From Ostrinia nubilalis (taxonomy: Eukaryota > Arthropoda > Insecta > Lepidoptera > Crambidae), in NCBI RefSeq assembly GCF_963855985.1, contig NC_087104.1:4650001-4714000 (forward strand): a stretch of DNA of 64,000 bases, given 5' to 3'. A program made the translations under genes and the position numbers. The number at the start of each line of letters is the position of its first letter. The first letter of the stretch is position 1. The notes under the pieces were generated by a model. The model made no database searches. It saw only the letters and a program-made list of their open reading frames with translations, and was not told the DNA's origin. Shown here one piece after another: positions 22,147-32,298 of the stretch.

Positions 22147-22984
22147 GTTTAAAAAATCGACAATATCACAATTCTGCTCTGTTAATAGCTCAGGTAATAC
22201 TCGCCTCGGTCTCCTATTAGACTTAATTTGCTCCTACGCTTACTATGTTACGCGCGCTTACGTCAGTTGAGTGTAACTTACGTTTATGCGTTAGGAATAT
22301 TCGTAAGCTCGGGCTTGGCTGACGTACTTACGCGACCGCCGTTAGCGTAGGAGGAAATCAAACCTATAATATGTTTCATTTACTTGTTAATACATAAAAC
22401 TAGATTAACATAATTTATATGACTCTTAAGGAAGTTTCAAACTTTCAGTTTATTTTTGCTTTGTCCACTTTCATCAAAGTAACGTGAGTTAGATTTCCAC
22501 TGTTTAAAAGTAACTGTCACAAATTGGAACTGCACAATCGTCAAGACGTAATCTCTCCCAGAAAAGGGGATAGGACAAAATCAAAATATTAAAGCACATA
22601 ATACACGACTCAAATATTAGCTTGCCCTACCACTACTTCGGGATACCATATCGACTGGTGCTGAGAAGAAGTTGTGAAAAAAACTCAGTCATCTTTGTCG
22701 GTCAAATGTTTTCTTTTGGTAAACTACAATTTAAATAAAGTTATGCGTTTCTGTGATGACCTCTTTCACATTTAACAAGTTATACTAAGTTCTCTGCGCT
22801 ATGCAAAACTAATGGGCTTACTTTAGCTTGCTCTTGTACAAACAAAGGCGTTTGTGCATCGTTCCTAACAACATTAAACAAACTAAGGGTCTTGTAAACA
22901 CATAGTAACTTAACTACTACTTTTGTGTTTGTTACACACAAAATTCAGCGCCAATGCTCAGAAGTTACCCTTTTAGCTTTAAAC
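22147..22984. other. Intron, no gene recognised
   Basis: 22197-22340 has a GCGCGC-containing patch with partly inverted TTACG/CGTAA words (TACTTACG, CGTAAGC). No clear element. Confidence 0.35.
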
Positions 22985-23060
22985 TTATTTATTTATTAAG
23001 AAACTCAACATAAATTTTACCCTTTACATGGTTGAAAACATTAAGTTACAGATACTGAGT
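22985..23060 (-). mobile_element. LINE 3' end scrap
   Basis: (TTTA)n then AAGAAACTCAACATAAATTT; read on the minus strand it is a LINE tail. Confidence 0.4.
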
Positions 23061-23189
23061 TTCATAGCTGCTACAAAATCAGATCAAATAAGTCTAGTCT
23101 TTGTAACTAGGTACAAAGTTTTATCTAATTAATATTAAAAACAAGATAATTAATGTTTTAAGAGAACTTATTATTCAACAAATAAAAAA

Positions 23190-23330
23190 ACTATCCATAG
23201 CCTGCTGTTTGTCTGTAACCTTTTCACGCTTAAACGACAGAACCGATTTTAATATAATTGGGCTTAGAGATAGTTCTAGAGCTATAGAGTCAGGACATAG
23301 AATAGTGTTTATCCCGATGTTTAAAGGAGG
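23190..23330 (+). mobile_element. Helitron-like body fragment
   Basis: GTTTGTCTGTAACCTTTTCACGC...ACAGAACCGATTTTAATATA has the standard body of these elements, which carry an ACCGATTTT word. The ends are lost. Confidence 0.55.
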
Positions 23331-23671
23331 ATACGCACTCGATATTCATTCTGTGACAGACCGAAATTCAAGCCTAAAAATTACACATATTACGAGTACA
23401 TTATACAAGTGTATAGGACATGTACACACATACAAATGGCTGTTCAGCGCAACCAAATATGCCTAGACCTGTACAGATTGAGCAAACAACAGTGCTCGTG
23501 TGTGCTGCTCGTATGTCAACTCAGTACAGAATTTGATTACATTTTAGCATCTCCCATCTATTGTCCGTCTCCCTGTTACCTGTTGAAGGTTAAATATTAA
23601 GTTGGGGACCTTTTTGGCATACATTTATAAATCATAAAGGTAGCGCTGGATTGTGGCCACTGCCAACCGGT

Positions 23672-23752
23672 TAACATGGAAGTTATTGGGGGAGGCCTTG
23701 AACATAGGCCCAAGCAGTGGACGTCCTATGGCTGAAATGATGATGATGAAAC
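23672..23752 (+). mobile_element. RTE LINE 3' end with ATG-repeat tail
   Basis: GTTATTGGGGGAGGCC...CAGTGGACGTCCTATGGCTG then AAATGATGATGATGAAA, showing the short-repeat tail of the clade. Confidence 0.85.
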
Positions 23753-24777
23753 GATTTATTCTTGTTTTACGTTATTTAAACAAGGTTAGGGCTTATTAGG
23801 AACCTACTTTTCAGGTAAAATTTCATGAGCAGGTAGGTACCTAATTAGTCAATTTACACCAAAGAAGTCTTGTAATTTCATTTTATTATAATTATTTTTC
23901 ATTAACTAAAACCTAAATTTATAAAGGTTCTAATGAAGTCTCAAATTAAAGTTAAATGAACAACATACAAATATAAATTATGAAGTATCTAACCTCTTTA
24001 TCTTTGCATAAAATTAATTAGTAGAATTGGTATATGCGGGTATCCCGAATTTTGAAAACCCATCTCATAGCATCGTAACAGAACTTCACATAGTTTTGAA
24101 CCTTTAAATACCTGTCAGATTTGCATATGTAGGTGTCTACTTAAATTAGATTCTGTGGGTAATTGCAATCCAAAATCTAACCCTAGTGAAATCTTAAGTT
24201 GAAATTCATTGTAGGTACACTGACAGTGTTTTGGATGTACGTCAGTTTAGCTGGCCTTAAATGCTCAGCTTTAGAAAGAAGAAATAAAAAACTACAAAAT
24301 AACACACTTTTCAGAGTTCTTCATACAAAATTACTCAGTGATTCTTCGACACTTTGATGCTTGTTTTACAATACAAGCTTAGAAGAGCTATCCAGTAAAC
24401 TAAACGTAACGAGAGTCCAAGTTTTCCAAGAAGCGTCGAAGTGGGATACTATAGGTCTTTATGGGAGCGGCACGGGAGTGGTTACATTGACATATTATTA
24501 TGACGTGACAGAGCATACAAATCTGTGGGTCTAGACAAAGTGCATATTATAATCGCAAACCAGTCGAAAAGTGGTTGAAAAGCCCCTTTTTTGTATGGAG
24601 TTTTGACGGATTCGATTTTCAATTCGATCAAAAAGTGCGTTTTGTCTAGGGGGGCTGATAGAAATCTGAAGTCGCGCTGAAGTTTGATGTCTCAAAAACA
24701 CTCTCTTGTGCTGATCTTATACCTCAGGCACTGACTCAGTTAAGGGCTAGACCTAGCTGTATTTAAGGTTGTTCATG
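23753..24777. other. Intron, no gene recognised
   Basis: AT-rich; no terminal repeats or coding motifs found. Confidence 0.35.
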
Positions 24778-24785
24778 CTATAGAT

Positions 24786-25020
24786 CAGTCTTTCCCAAAG
24801 TGGGCGATAACGCCCCCTTGTGGGCGCTGCAGGCTTAAAGGGGGGCGGTAAGAGACCCAGAAAAAAAATCGGGACGTTGTGTAGAGGCTTGGGAGGCGTC
24901 ATTTACTAGGAGGACTCTTAGACACCGACTGAGCTCGACTCTTGACTACAAAAATGGGGGGCGCTAAAAATAATTTATTCTCAAAGTGGGGAGTAGACTA
25001 AATAAGTTTGGGAACCACTG
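24786..25020. mobile_element. hAT MITE with exact 8-bp target duplication
   Basis: Starts CAGTCTTTCCCAAAGTGGGC, ends GTTTGGGAACCACTG, and is flanked by CTATAGAT at 24778-24785 and 25021-25028. 235 bp, no ORF. Same style as the element at 4253. Confidence 0.92.
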
Positions 25021-25111
25021 CTATAGATAGTAGATATCATAACATGCCAACTTGCGGTGCGTCAAACGAGCTAAATTGCAACACGCTTCAAAGTTGTGCA
25101 AGTGTAAAATA

Positions 25112-25287
25112 TAGGTTGGGCCAAATTTTTTTGCAAATAGCAACGCTTATTTTCTCGAAAACTGTTCGAGTTAGGAACGGCAACTGTGCATAATTTCAAA
25201 AATGTTTAGTCACTGTGGAGCGTTTCATGAAACAACGTCGTGCTTTTGTGTAAAGTTGCTATTTGCAAAAGTTTTTGGTCCACCCTG
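25112..25287. mobile_element. TA-flanked MITE (CAGGGTGGACC ends)
   Basis: TAGGTTGGGCCAAA...TTTGCAAATAGCAAC mirrors GTTGCTATTTGCAAAAG...GGTCCACCCTG. Confidence 0.78.
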
Positions 25288-27378
25288 TATATGTAAATCC
25301 GGGTAAGCTCATGCTCTTGTTGATACAAAATCTGAATTTCAAATCGCGTCTTTGGTTTTCGTTACGAGTAACGTCGTAAACCTTACAAATCAAATGCTAT
25401 GAACGTACCGGATACCTAATTGTATTGTATTTCCCAATTGAAGCGTGGGATTAGCGTAATCTATCTGAAAAGGGTGACAGGTAATCAGATTATGAAGTTA
25501 TTCAGGATTTAGAATGACAGACACTGATACGTGCTTAATAACCTTACTTATTGAAAACGCCCCCGCCTTTCTTATTGCTTTGAATTCTCTGCGAATCTGT
25601 TTTGACTAATATTCGAAGGCAGATTCTGAATTCCCTGTTGGAATTCTGATACAGATAGGCCTATTGACGTGATTCAATGAGCCTTATTAATAGGAATTCA
25701 CAACCTAATACCAAAAGCCCCCTAAGAACAATGCTAAGAACATAAAATGAAATAATTATTGTGGGTAGAGTAAGGAACAAAATTGGGTTGAGTAAGGAAA
25801 AAATAATGAGTGGGTAGAGATGTCGTGGGTCGAATACGGAATAACCCATTCCATCACCGGGGAACCAGACGCAAGTTACTTTTAATACTGATACTTATGG
25901 GCTCCATAAAAGCATTTGACGATTTGTAAGTAGGTACTAATTTAATTAGTCTACACAATAAAGATATTTTTTTATTATTTTCTTCCTTTCCTTTATTCCT
26001 AATGGAGATAAACTTCAAAAGATCGATAGCGGAAATCAAAAGGGCTCTTTTAAGTTCAAATGTGCTTGACAAGGGTCCACACAAGAGCCGTCCAAGGTCC
26101 AAGTGTGCATGGATATTGAAATAAATGTTGCAACTTGGACGTCTTTTAACTTTTAGTGATCGACCGAATATTCGTTTTCGGCCATTTTTCGGCTGAAAAT
26201 CCATTTTCGGTCGGATGCTAAGACAGTGAGAATACGAGGGGTGTTCAAAAAGTAATGAGAATGGGATATTTCTATCCATCACAAAAATCTGAAAAATTGG
26301 CCTATATCTTCACTAGAAACTGATAAAAAATCATTTAAGTTTATCATTTCCTTTAAGAATTACATTCATCTGAACGCGACCAGTCGGATGATTTTCTTGA
26401 CTGTCCAAAAAGGCTTAAAAAGGACACTGCCATTGCCAAACATTTTTATCCTTTATCCTTTGTCCCAGGCCGAAGATCACAGAACTTACTATGTCCGATT
26501 AAAAGGGTTAAAGATCAGTTCAACAAAAATAACCTATGAGGGCAAAAGTCTAGGTTTTGCCAGTCTGAATTGTAATGTATTGTAGAACTTAATGCGTAAC
26601 ACACGAACCTTACCTATACAAATCCAGCTTACAAGCCGAGTTACTTATTCTGTGGCACGAGATAATTCATTTTGTATTATCTATGTCTAGAATTGCCGCT
26701 TTATAGGGATTAAACTAAGTATGAATAAGTATTCAATGAAGCATGCCATTATTATCATACTAGCTTTACTAACAAAGGTAGCATGATGAAATCCCACAAG
26801 CATAGGTGCTTAGGTCCATAATATTTGTGTACGAGTATTACTTACTTACAGTCAACATTTAAAATTGTTATAAAATTAAATTGATATAATGTGCGTGGAC
26901 CCACCCCGTTTTGCCCTGCTGGAGTTTCGTAAAATACGTTCTTAGCGGATTATATTAAGAGACAAGACTAGCTGTATTTTTTTGTTGTATTTTGTTACTT
27001 TCACCTTTTTGAAAAAAATTAAATAACACGATCTGTTTTTAAATTAAACATTATTTGGATCAGGGCCGTTTCTTGTAATCTTTATCAGAGAGTAGATTCT
27101 TAGATCCATCCTGAACTTTATTCTTACAATAACAATGCTTAAACTTCGTTATTATCAAGTACTCGTAGTTTTACAGGATATACATAATTTTATGTAAGTA
27201 GGTAGAGTTTTATGTAAATGCCATGTCAGACGCCTAAAGCGGTTTTCCTATTGCAAAGACAATTTATTATTTTGGGAATTTATTATTATTATATGCATAA
27301 TATTAGATACCTTATTAATAATTCATTTAGATTAGGAAGACCAGGGTTTATACACTATTAAGTTAAGTCAAGATTTAA
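25288..27378. other. Intron, no gene recognised
   Basis: 26236-26265 (GGGGTGTTCAAAAAGTAATG) looks like one mariner-type terminal repeat without a partner. The 142- and 65-codon ORFs (25854-26282 minus, 26388-26585 plus) carry no motif I recognise. Confidence 0.4.
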
Positions 27379-27712
27379 CCGCCTCTGTAGTCTATTGGTA
27401 AGGCCACCTGCTTCAGACACAGAGGTCCCGGGTTCGATTCCTAGTGGGGGCAGATTTTTCTGTTCGGTTTGGTTGGTGGTAGGGCTTGTTCTAAGTCCGC
27501 CTGGCTAGCTACCACCATCTTACCTAAGTCTGTCGCCATAACAACAATGTTAACAGCATTGTTGTGTTCCGGCAGTTAAGAGGTAGGATAGCCAGTTCCT
27601 CCGTGGTTGAGGATTCCGGGTGAAGTTCGCTTCCACCTTCGGCCTGATCGTTACTTACCATCAGGTGAGATACAGGCCAAGAGCTTCCTCGTTATGGATA
27701 AAAAAAGATAAG
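27379..27712 (+). mobile_element. tRNA-derived SINE, apparently full length
   Basis: The tRNA-like head has box A TAGTCTATTGG (27388-27398) and box B GGTTCGATTCC (27431-27441). The body contains TAACAACAATGTTAACAGCA and CGCTTCCACCTTCGGCCTGA, and a short A-rich tail ends near 27712. Partial relatives are at 304-342, 52706-52853 (inverted) and 59530-59705. Transcription of such elements is by RNA polymerase III (family knowledge). Confidence 0.88.
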
Positions 27713-29016
27713 ACCGTAATATGATTATAATATAATACATATATTCTGTAACTGTGGGGTCTTAAAATTATGTTGTTGTAATTGGGGCATGTTTACTACC
27801 AAAACGGCGGTGGCAGAGCAAGATATTTATGGGACGTGTACACGAGTGCGCCTGTCTAAGGAGGCCTACTTACTGAATAAATATTTTGATTTTTGATTTG
27901 ATTTTGTTAGTCTGATGATGTGCTGTCTAACTGTACCTACAATTAACGCTAAAGAACCACGTACAAATAAAAACGAACACACTAATTGACAAACTAATTC
28001 ATCAAATCAATCAAAACACCCTGAATAAATGGAATTTATCGGTATTAAATTAAAGCATACCCTCATTATGGTGTTTTGATATTGCCAGCGGTATTTGCAT
28101 GGCCATTAGGAAGGGACCGACATGATGAGCCTAATCGCTCACAAATAAACATAACTACCCTAAAAACGGGTAATTTGATACCCATGTGGAGACGAGGGTA
28201 TTCAAAGACCCGCTTTGACTGTACTGAATAGGTATGGATTTATGTAAATGGCCTTCTATAATATGTAATTAACACATTTGGGAAATCTATGGTAATCCTC
28301 TCGTCTCTAGTTACTCAAAATTAGGTAAGTACCTACTCAATTTAATGTAAATTATCGCTATTAAAAACATGAATAGTTATTAAAGATAAAGCAATCATAC
28401 CCAAGCTCAAAGCTTCCACTTAACTGTAAATAAGCTCCGTAAACATTACCAATTGCCCTGGAGCTAAGCCAACTAAAGCCAAAGCTAATAATGTCTATCT
28501 CCGCTACTACCAAGTAACTTTGACCACAATTTATACAAATAAACAAATTAAAATGTCAGTTTGTAATATCATAGTATAATTTAAACAGATAGATCCAACT
28601 TTCGTCAAGTCCTGTAGGTATACGTATAGCTAGAGTCTACAGTTTGTACTAATAAAAATACTACAGTGAAAACAAATTACTATGAATAAACTGACAACGC
28701 CACTCTTGTGGCGGAGTTTTGGGCTGACAATGTGTAGGTTTGTTGTCGACACGAAAAGAAGAAGAAGTGAAAACAAAGTTTATCTCAGAGGTTTAAAGTG
28801 GCCCTGGACCCGCCATGAAAAAGAACAACTAACATTAGAAGAGTTCGAAGTTAAAGATGGACTTCACTCCAATGTAAATTATCACTAGTACGGGATTTGG
28901 TAACAAAACACTTATAAAAAGGTAAACTCCAATACAAAGTAGATGACAATGACAAGCTACAAAGGCAGCTGTAAATAGCCTTTGCTAGAAATGTATTAAA
29001 TTTAAAAAAATAGGTA
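27713..29016. other. Intron with a partial unnamed repeat
   Basis: 28781-28885 (CAGAGGTTTAAAGTGGCCCT...AGAGTTCGAAGTTAAAGATG) is a diverged relative of the repeat at 3735. 27845-27900 ends TTTTGATTTTTGATTTGATTT, a likely LINE tail on the plus strand. Confidence 0.5.
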
Positions 29017-29384
29017 CACAGTCAGCGTCAAATATATAGTTCGTGACAAAAAGTTGACAACACAACCTTTTCCAATGAGGGTTTTCGCGAATGAAAAATC
29101 CGCCAGATGGCAATACGTAGACGTGAGGTCCAAATGCTGCATGATTGGTTATTTTTGACATGACATTGACAGATATGTCAAAATCCACCAATCACGCAGC
29201 AGTCAGACCCCACATCCACGTCCCGCCATCTAGCGGATCTTTCATTCGCGAAAACCCTCATTGTAACAACGACGCTTTGCAAACTTTTTGGCTACTGTGG
29301 GTGACTGCACACGACGATGAACACTTTGTTGAAGGATCTATCACGTACTATGCTGTTATCTACATGCCAGTAATATTTGACTGA
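29017..29384. mobile_element. TA-type MITE of the 5138 family, split by another MITE
   Basis: Left CAGTCAGCGTCAAATA and right TATTTGACTG match the termini at 5138-5264. The copy is enlarged by the nested element at 29075. Confidence 0.6.
29075..29262. mobile_element. Nested foldback MITE (AATGAGGGTTTTCGCG ends)
   Basis: AATGAGGGTTTTCGCGAATG at the left is exactly inverted at the right (CATTCGCGAAAACCCTCATT). The whole 188 bp is a decayed palindrome centred on TTGACATGACATTGACA. Confidence 0.88.
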
Positions 29385-29390
29385 CAAACA

Positions 29391-29445
29391 AATCATCATT
29401 TCAGCCATAGGACGTCCACTGCTGAACATAGGCCTCTCCCAACGC
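29391..29445 (-). mobile_element. RTE LINE 3' end stub
   Basis: ATCATCATTTCAGCCATAGG then GACGTCCACTGCTGAAC, only about 55 bp, 55 bp from the GPCR donor. Confidence 0.8.
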
Positions 29446-29499
29446 TTCGATGTCGTCGGTCCAAATTATTACAAACAAATATTCTTTACAAATACTTAC

Positions 29500-29820
29500 T
29501 ATCAGACTTATGTAGCCATGGATGTTGTTGTACGCCAGGATCAGGTCACGGAAATTTCCATCACAGTAGTTGCAAGTGGCTTCTGCCGTCTTCGTCAAAT
29601 TCAGCTTATGTCGCCATCCATCCACCAGCTTCACCAACGTCCCGAAGTCTAAGGGCTCATGGCTGGTGTTCTTTGAGGACTTCTCCTTCAAAGCCGACAG
29701 AAATAAGGATAGGTCTACGTTACTTCTATTCTTATTTTCCACGTCAGATGCCAGGAGCATCTCCTCAAAGAGATTAGTGAGGGTTCTGGTTATGTTGGAG
29801 CTGCCGTCTTCAAACGACAT
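29500..29820 (-). CDS. GPCR first coding exon: extracellular N-terminus and start of TM1
   Basis: 107 codons from ATG at 29820 to a GTAAGT donor at 29499. The exon ends in phase 0 on the Ile of HGYISLI, and the next exon continues with VCFFGSF, so TM1 is split by the intron. The N-terminal tail has four N-glycosylation sequons (N9, N31, N51, N74) and a Cys pair at 83/86 (CNYC), and no obvious signal peptide, which is normal for class A receptors. The start is chosen because it is the first long in-frame ATG. An upstream ATG in the same exon opens only a 6-codon uORF. Beyond the donor the frame reads into intron that holds an RTE fragment, so those residues are not real. Confidence 0.88.
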
Positions 29821-29856
29821 CTTGATTGTTGGTTAGTATACTAGTAACGCCATTAC
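29821..29856 (-). other. 5' UTR part of the first coding exon, with 3' splice site and short uORF
   Basis: Reading the minus strand, a TTTGTTCACAG acceptor ends at 29857, 36 bases before the start codon. It implies at least one upstream noncoding exon. The segment holds ATGGCGTTACTAGTATACTAA-type content: an ATG followed by five codons and a stop, a possible minimal uORF. The acceptor is inferred from consensus only. Confidence 0.5.
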
Positions 29857-30356
29857 CTGTGAACAAATGATTTGGTTTCAAAAAATATTTATTGTAACGT
29901 GTCAAAAGTACCTTGTCCGATACGAAAAGGGTTATTTTGATGCTCAAAAAACAAATATAGGACCACCGAAAATTTTTAATTCGAAACAATATTCACTGAT
30001 CCATACTAATTGATCGATGATCTGTTAAATATTCTGGGATCACTTCATTCCGGAACGGTAAAGAGATTTTTGTACTATAAACAATTACATTAATAATCAT
30101 AATTTTAAAATGAATAGAACCATAATAAAATTGCAGTTAAAAATGACTACGAAGTTACTTTATTTAATACCAAAAAAAAATACGGAACCCTTAAAAGGGT
30201 TTTTTCCTCTAATGAAAGTAAAACATTGTCGGAAAATTAACCAATTTATCTTCCATTTACTAAAAATACATACAAGTATCCTACTTGTGATTCTATCCGA
30301 CCTTAAATATTGTCATGGGAAATTACATATGTGATTTTCATGAATATAAAACTCAA
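29857..30356. other. Sequence upstream of the first coding exon
   Basis: AT-rich with a short polypyrimidine tract before 29857; no promoter motif seen, so treated as intron. Confidence 0.4.
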
Positions 30357-30571
30357 CTAGCTTTTTCCTGCGGCTTCACCCGCGTGAAATGTATTGTCAC
30401 AGATCGGCATAAATTATAGCCTATATGTTAATCTGGGTTACAAACAATAATGCTTTAAAGTTTCAACAAAATCCGTTCAGGAGTTTTTGCGTGAAAGAGT
30501 ATCAAACATACGTCATGACATCCTAACATCCATACAAACTTTCGTATTTACGAGTATAATAATTAGTAGGA
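30357..30571 (-). mobile_element. Helitron-like element
   Basis: On the minus strand it runs from TCCTACTAATT near 30571 to a CGCGGGTGAAGCCGC hairpin and CTAG at 30360-30357. Confidence 0.78.
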
Positions 30572-30854
30572 AGTAGGATATAAATTTACACGTGTAGGCT
30601 CAAATTGAGAGGCGACCATGGGCCGTGAAGTCGTGGGCAGGCTACTCCCACTAAAACAGCCTACTTGCTAAATCTCTTTGCTAGTAAAAATCGCATGTCC
30701 CAACGCGCAACCAATATTTATTACTTAGTAGATCTAATATTAAAATTTGGAATGTAGGTTCATTTTAATATTCATTATGAAGGGTTTTTTAGAAAGTTCA
30801 AATAGGTATCAGTTGAAACGGGTCTGCGCGATCTACATAACATTTGTTAGTATA

Positions 30855-30968
30855 ATGCCCGTTTTCACCATCAATCCCTAATTTTTAAGCGACCCCTATG
30901 AAAAATGCCTGTAATGTGTTATCATAGGGCTCACTTAACAATTAGGGATTGTTGGTGAAAACGAGCAT
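30855..30968. mobile_element. Foldback MITE (ATGCCCGTTTTCACCA ends)
   Basis: ATGCCCGTTTTCACCATCAA and its mirror TTGTTGGTGAAAACGAGCAT; arms extend past CCTATGA to about 45 bp. Confidence 0.82.
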
Positions 30969-31928
30969 AAGTCTAACACATCTTTTCAATTAAATTAAAG
31001 TTTATTCATACTAACATTCGACCAGCACGTGGGAGTATAGCAATGATATGTATAGCAAATCACATCACGTCATGTACACGGTCAGTGGTCAGATTTTAGA
31101 TTTGACGCACAACTGGAAACGTGATTTTGAACTATGATTTCCATTCGAAATCGCTTTTCGTATTTGAATTGCTAAATTGAATATTACGAGTACAATTAGT
31201 AATACTGCGCATTCGTATGTAGGTATCTACTCGTACGTATACCGTATGTAATGATCTAATAAGTAGACAATTACGAGAAAACCATATTTTTTCTTCTTTC
31301 AATCTGAAGTTTGTATAGGAAGCAAATTAAACAGATACTCTTATTATTACCGACTTTTCCTTGAAAGCAAATAAACGTTTTGTTGTCAACATCATCTCGT
31401 ATTCGTATTACGACAAATTGATATAATAAGTAGGTATTTACTTAGTCTACGTTTATCAAAGAGTTATAATTAATAGTTTTGTTTCTGACCTTACCTGTTT
31501 AAATTTTGGTATTTAAGTCACAGCACAAATAGCCATTGAGGCTGATTTACACGTGTTAAGTAGATAAGTATGTACCTACCTAACTAAATTTTACCTTAAT
31601 CTTAAGTTATTAATTGGGTAAGTATTTAAACACACAATTTAGTAGCAAGTGGCAAGTTAAAATTAAGTTGTTAACTAAATTTTAAGTAGCAAAAAGTATC
31701 GCGCGAGCCAAATTCTAAAATGGGTTTTCTCTTCACAAACTTTAACCTTTTGTGTACCTAACCTAGGTCATACGGGACTTCATGCCTATGATAACTAACG
31801 ACTATCATTTACCTCGATACCATCGATATACTGGCAAGTTAGAATATTGATAGAAATCGGATAGTCTATCGATAGTAAGCAATATCGTGTGACATCACTA
31901 GTAACAAAGCTTTGAACTGACTCCTCGA
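30969..31928. other. No gene recognised; ATCGATA cluster
   Basis: AT-rich. 31815-31895 holds CATCGATATA and CTATCGATAGT, resembling insect TATCGATA sites. No ORF of note. Confidence 0.4.
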
Positions 31929-32298
31929 GAATAGAATAGAATAGAATAGAATAGAAATCATTTATTTGCGTAAGAGACACGGTACATATTTGTTCAAATT
32001 ATACATAAAGCAGTTTGTAAGTGCATGCGTGCTCTACCGAATGTCGGCATGCAAAAACTTAACAAAAATGTCACATTAAATAAATTAAAATTAAAAAGAT
32101 GTCCATTAATAAAATCATAATAATATTACATGCTTGTCAGGTACACATTCATTTACATTGTTTTATTTGTCAAAATATTCTTTCATGTCATAAAAGCACT
32201 CTCCAACAAGCCAGTGTTTTAATTTACGTAAAAACAAAGTAGTAGGTAATTGTCTAATTTCTAAGGGGATTCTATTATATACGCGAATGGGCATTATA

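Larger units (their letters stand above)
1..29856 (-). other. Gene model: myosuppressin/FMRFamide-receptor-like class A GPCR (partial, TM1-TM5)
   Basis: Five minus-strand exons (29820-29500, 18950-18792, 17377-17241, 9165-9063, 232-1) join in phase into about 318 residues. Introns between them are 10,549, 1,414, 8,075 and 8,830 bp. All start GT (GTAAGT, GTACGT, GTAAGT, GTGAGT) and end AG after a pyrimidine tract. The joined protein has an N-glycosylated outer tail, TM1 with the G-x3-N pattern, TM2 LAVAD, TM3 ending in WRY instead of DRY, TM4, a Cys-free second outer loop and TM5 with its conserved Pro. The IHGYISLIV...VLTRRDL and LAVWRYVAI segments are typical of insect myosuppressin, FMRFamide-like and sex-peptide receptors (family knowledge). 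Such receptors sit in the plasma membrane, bind a neuropeptide and signal through G proteins. The exact ligand cannot be decided here. The gene continues left of base 1 and its promoter lies right of 29856. Confidence 0.88.

Noticed and set aside
25854..26282. 142-codon minus ORF
   Set aside because: No motif, no splice context, and one end lies in a mariner-like terminal repeat.
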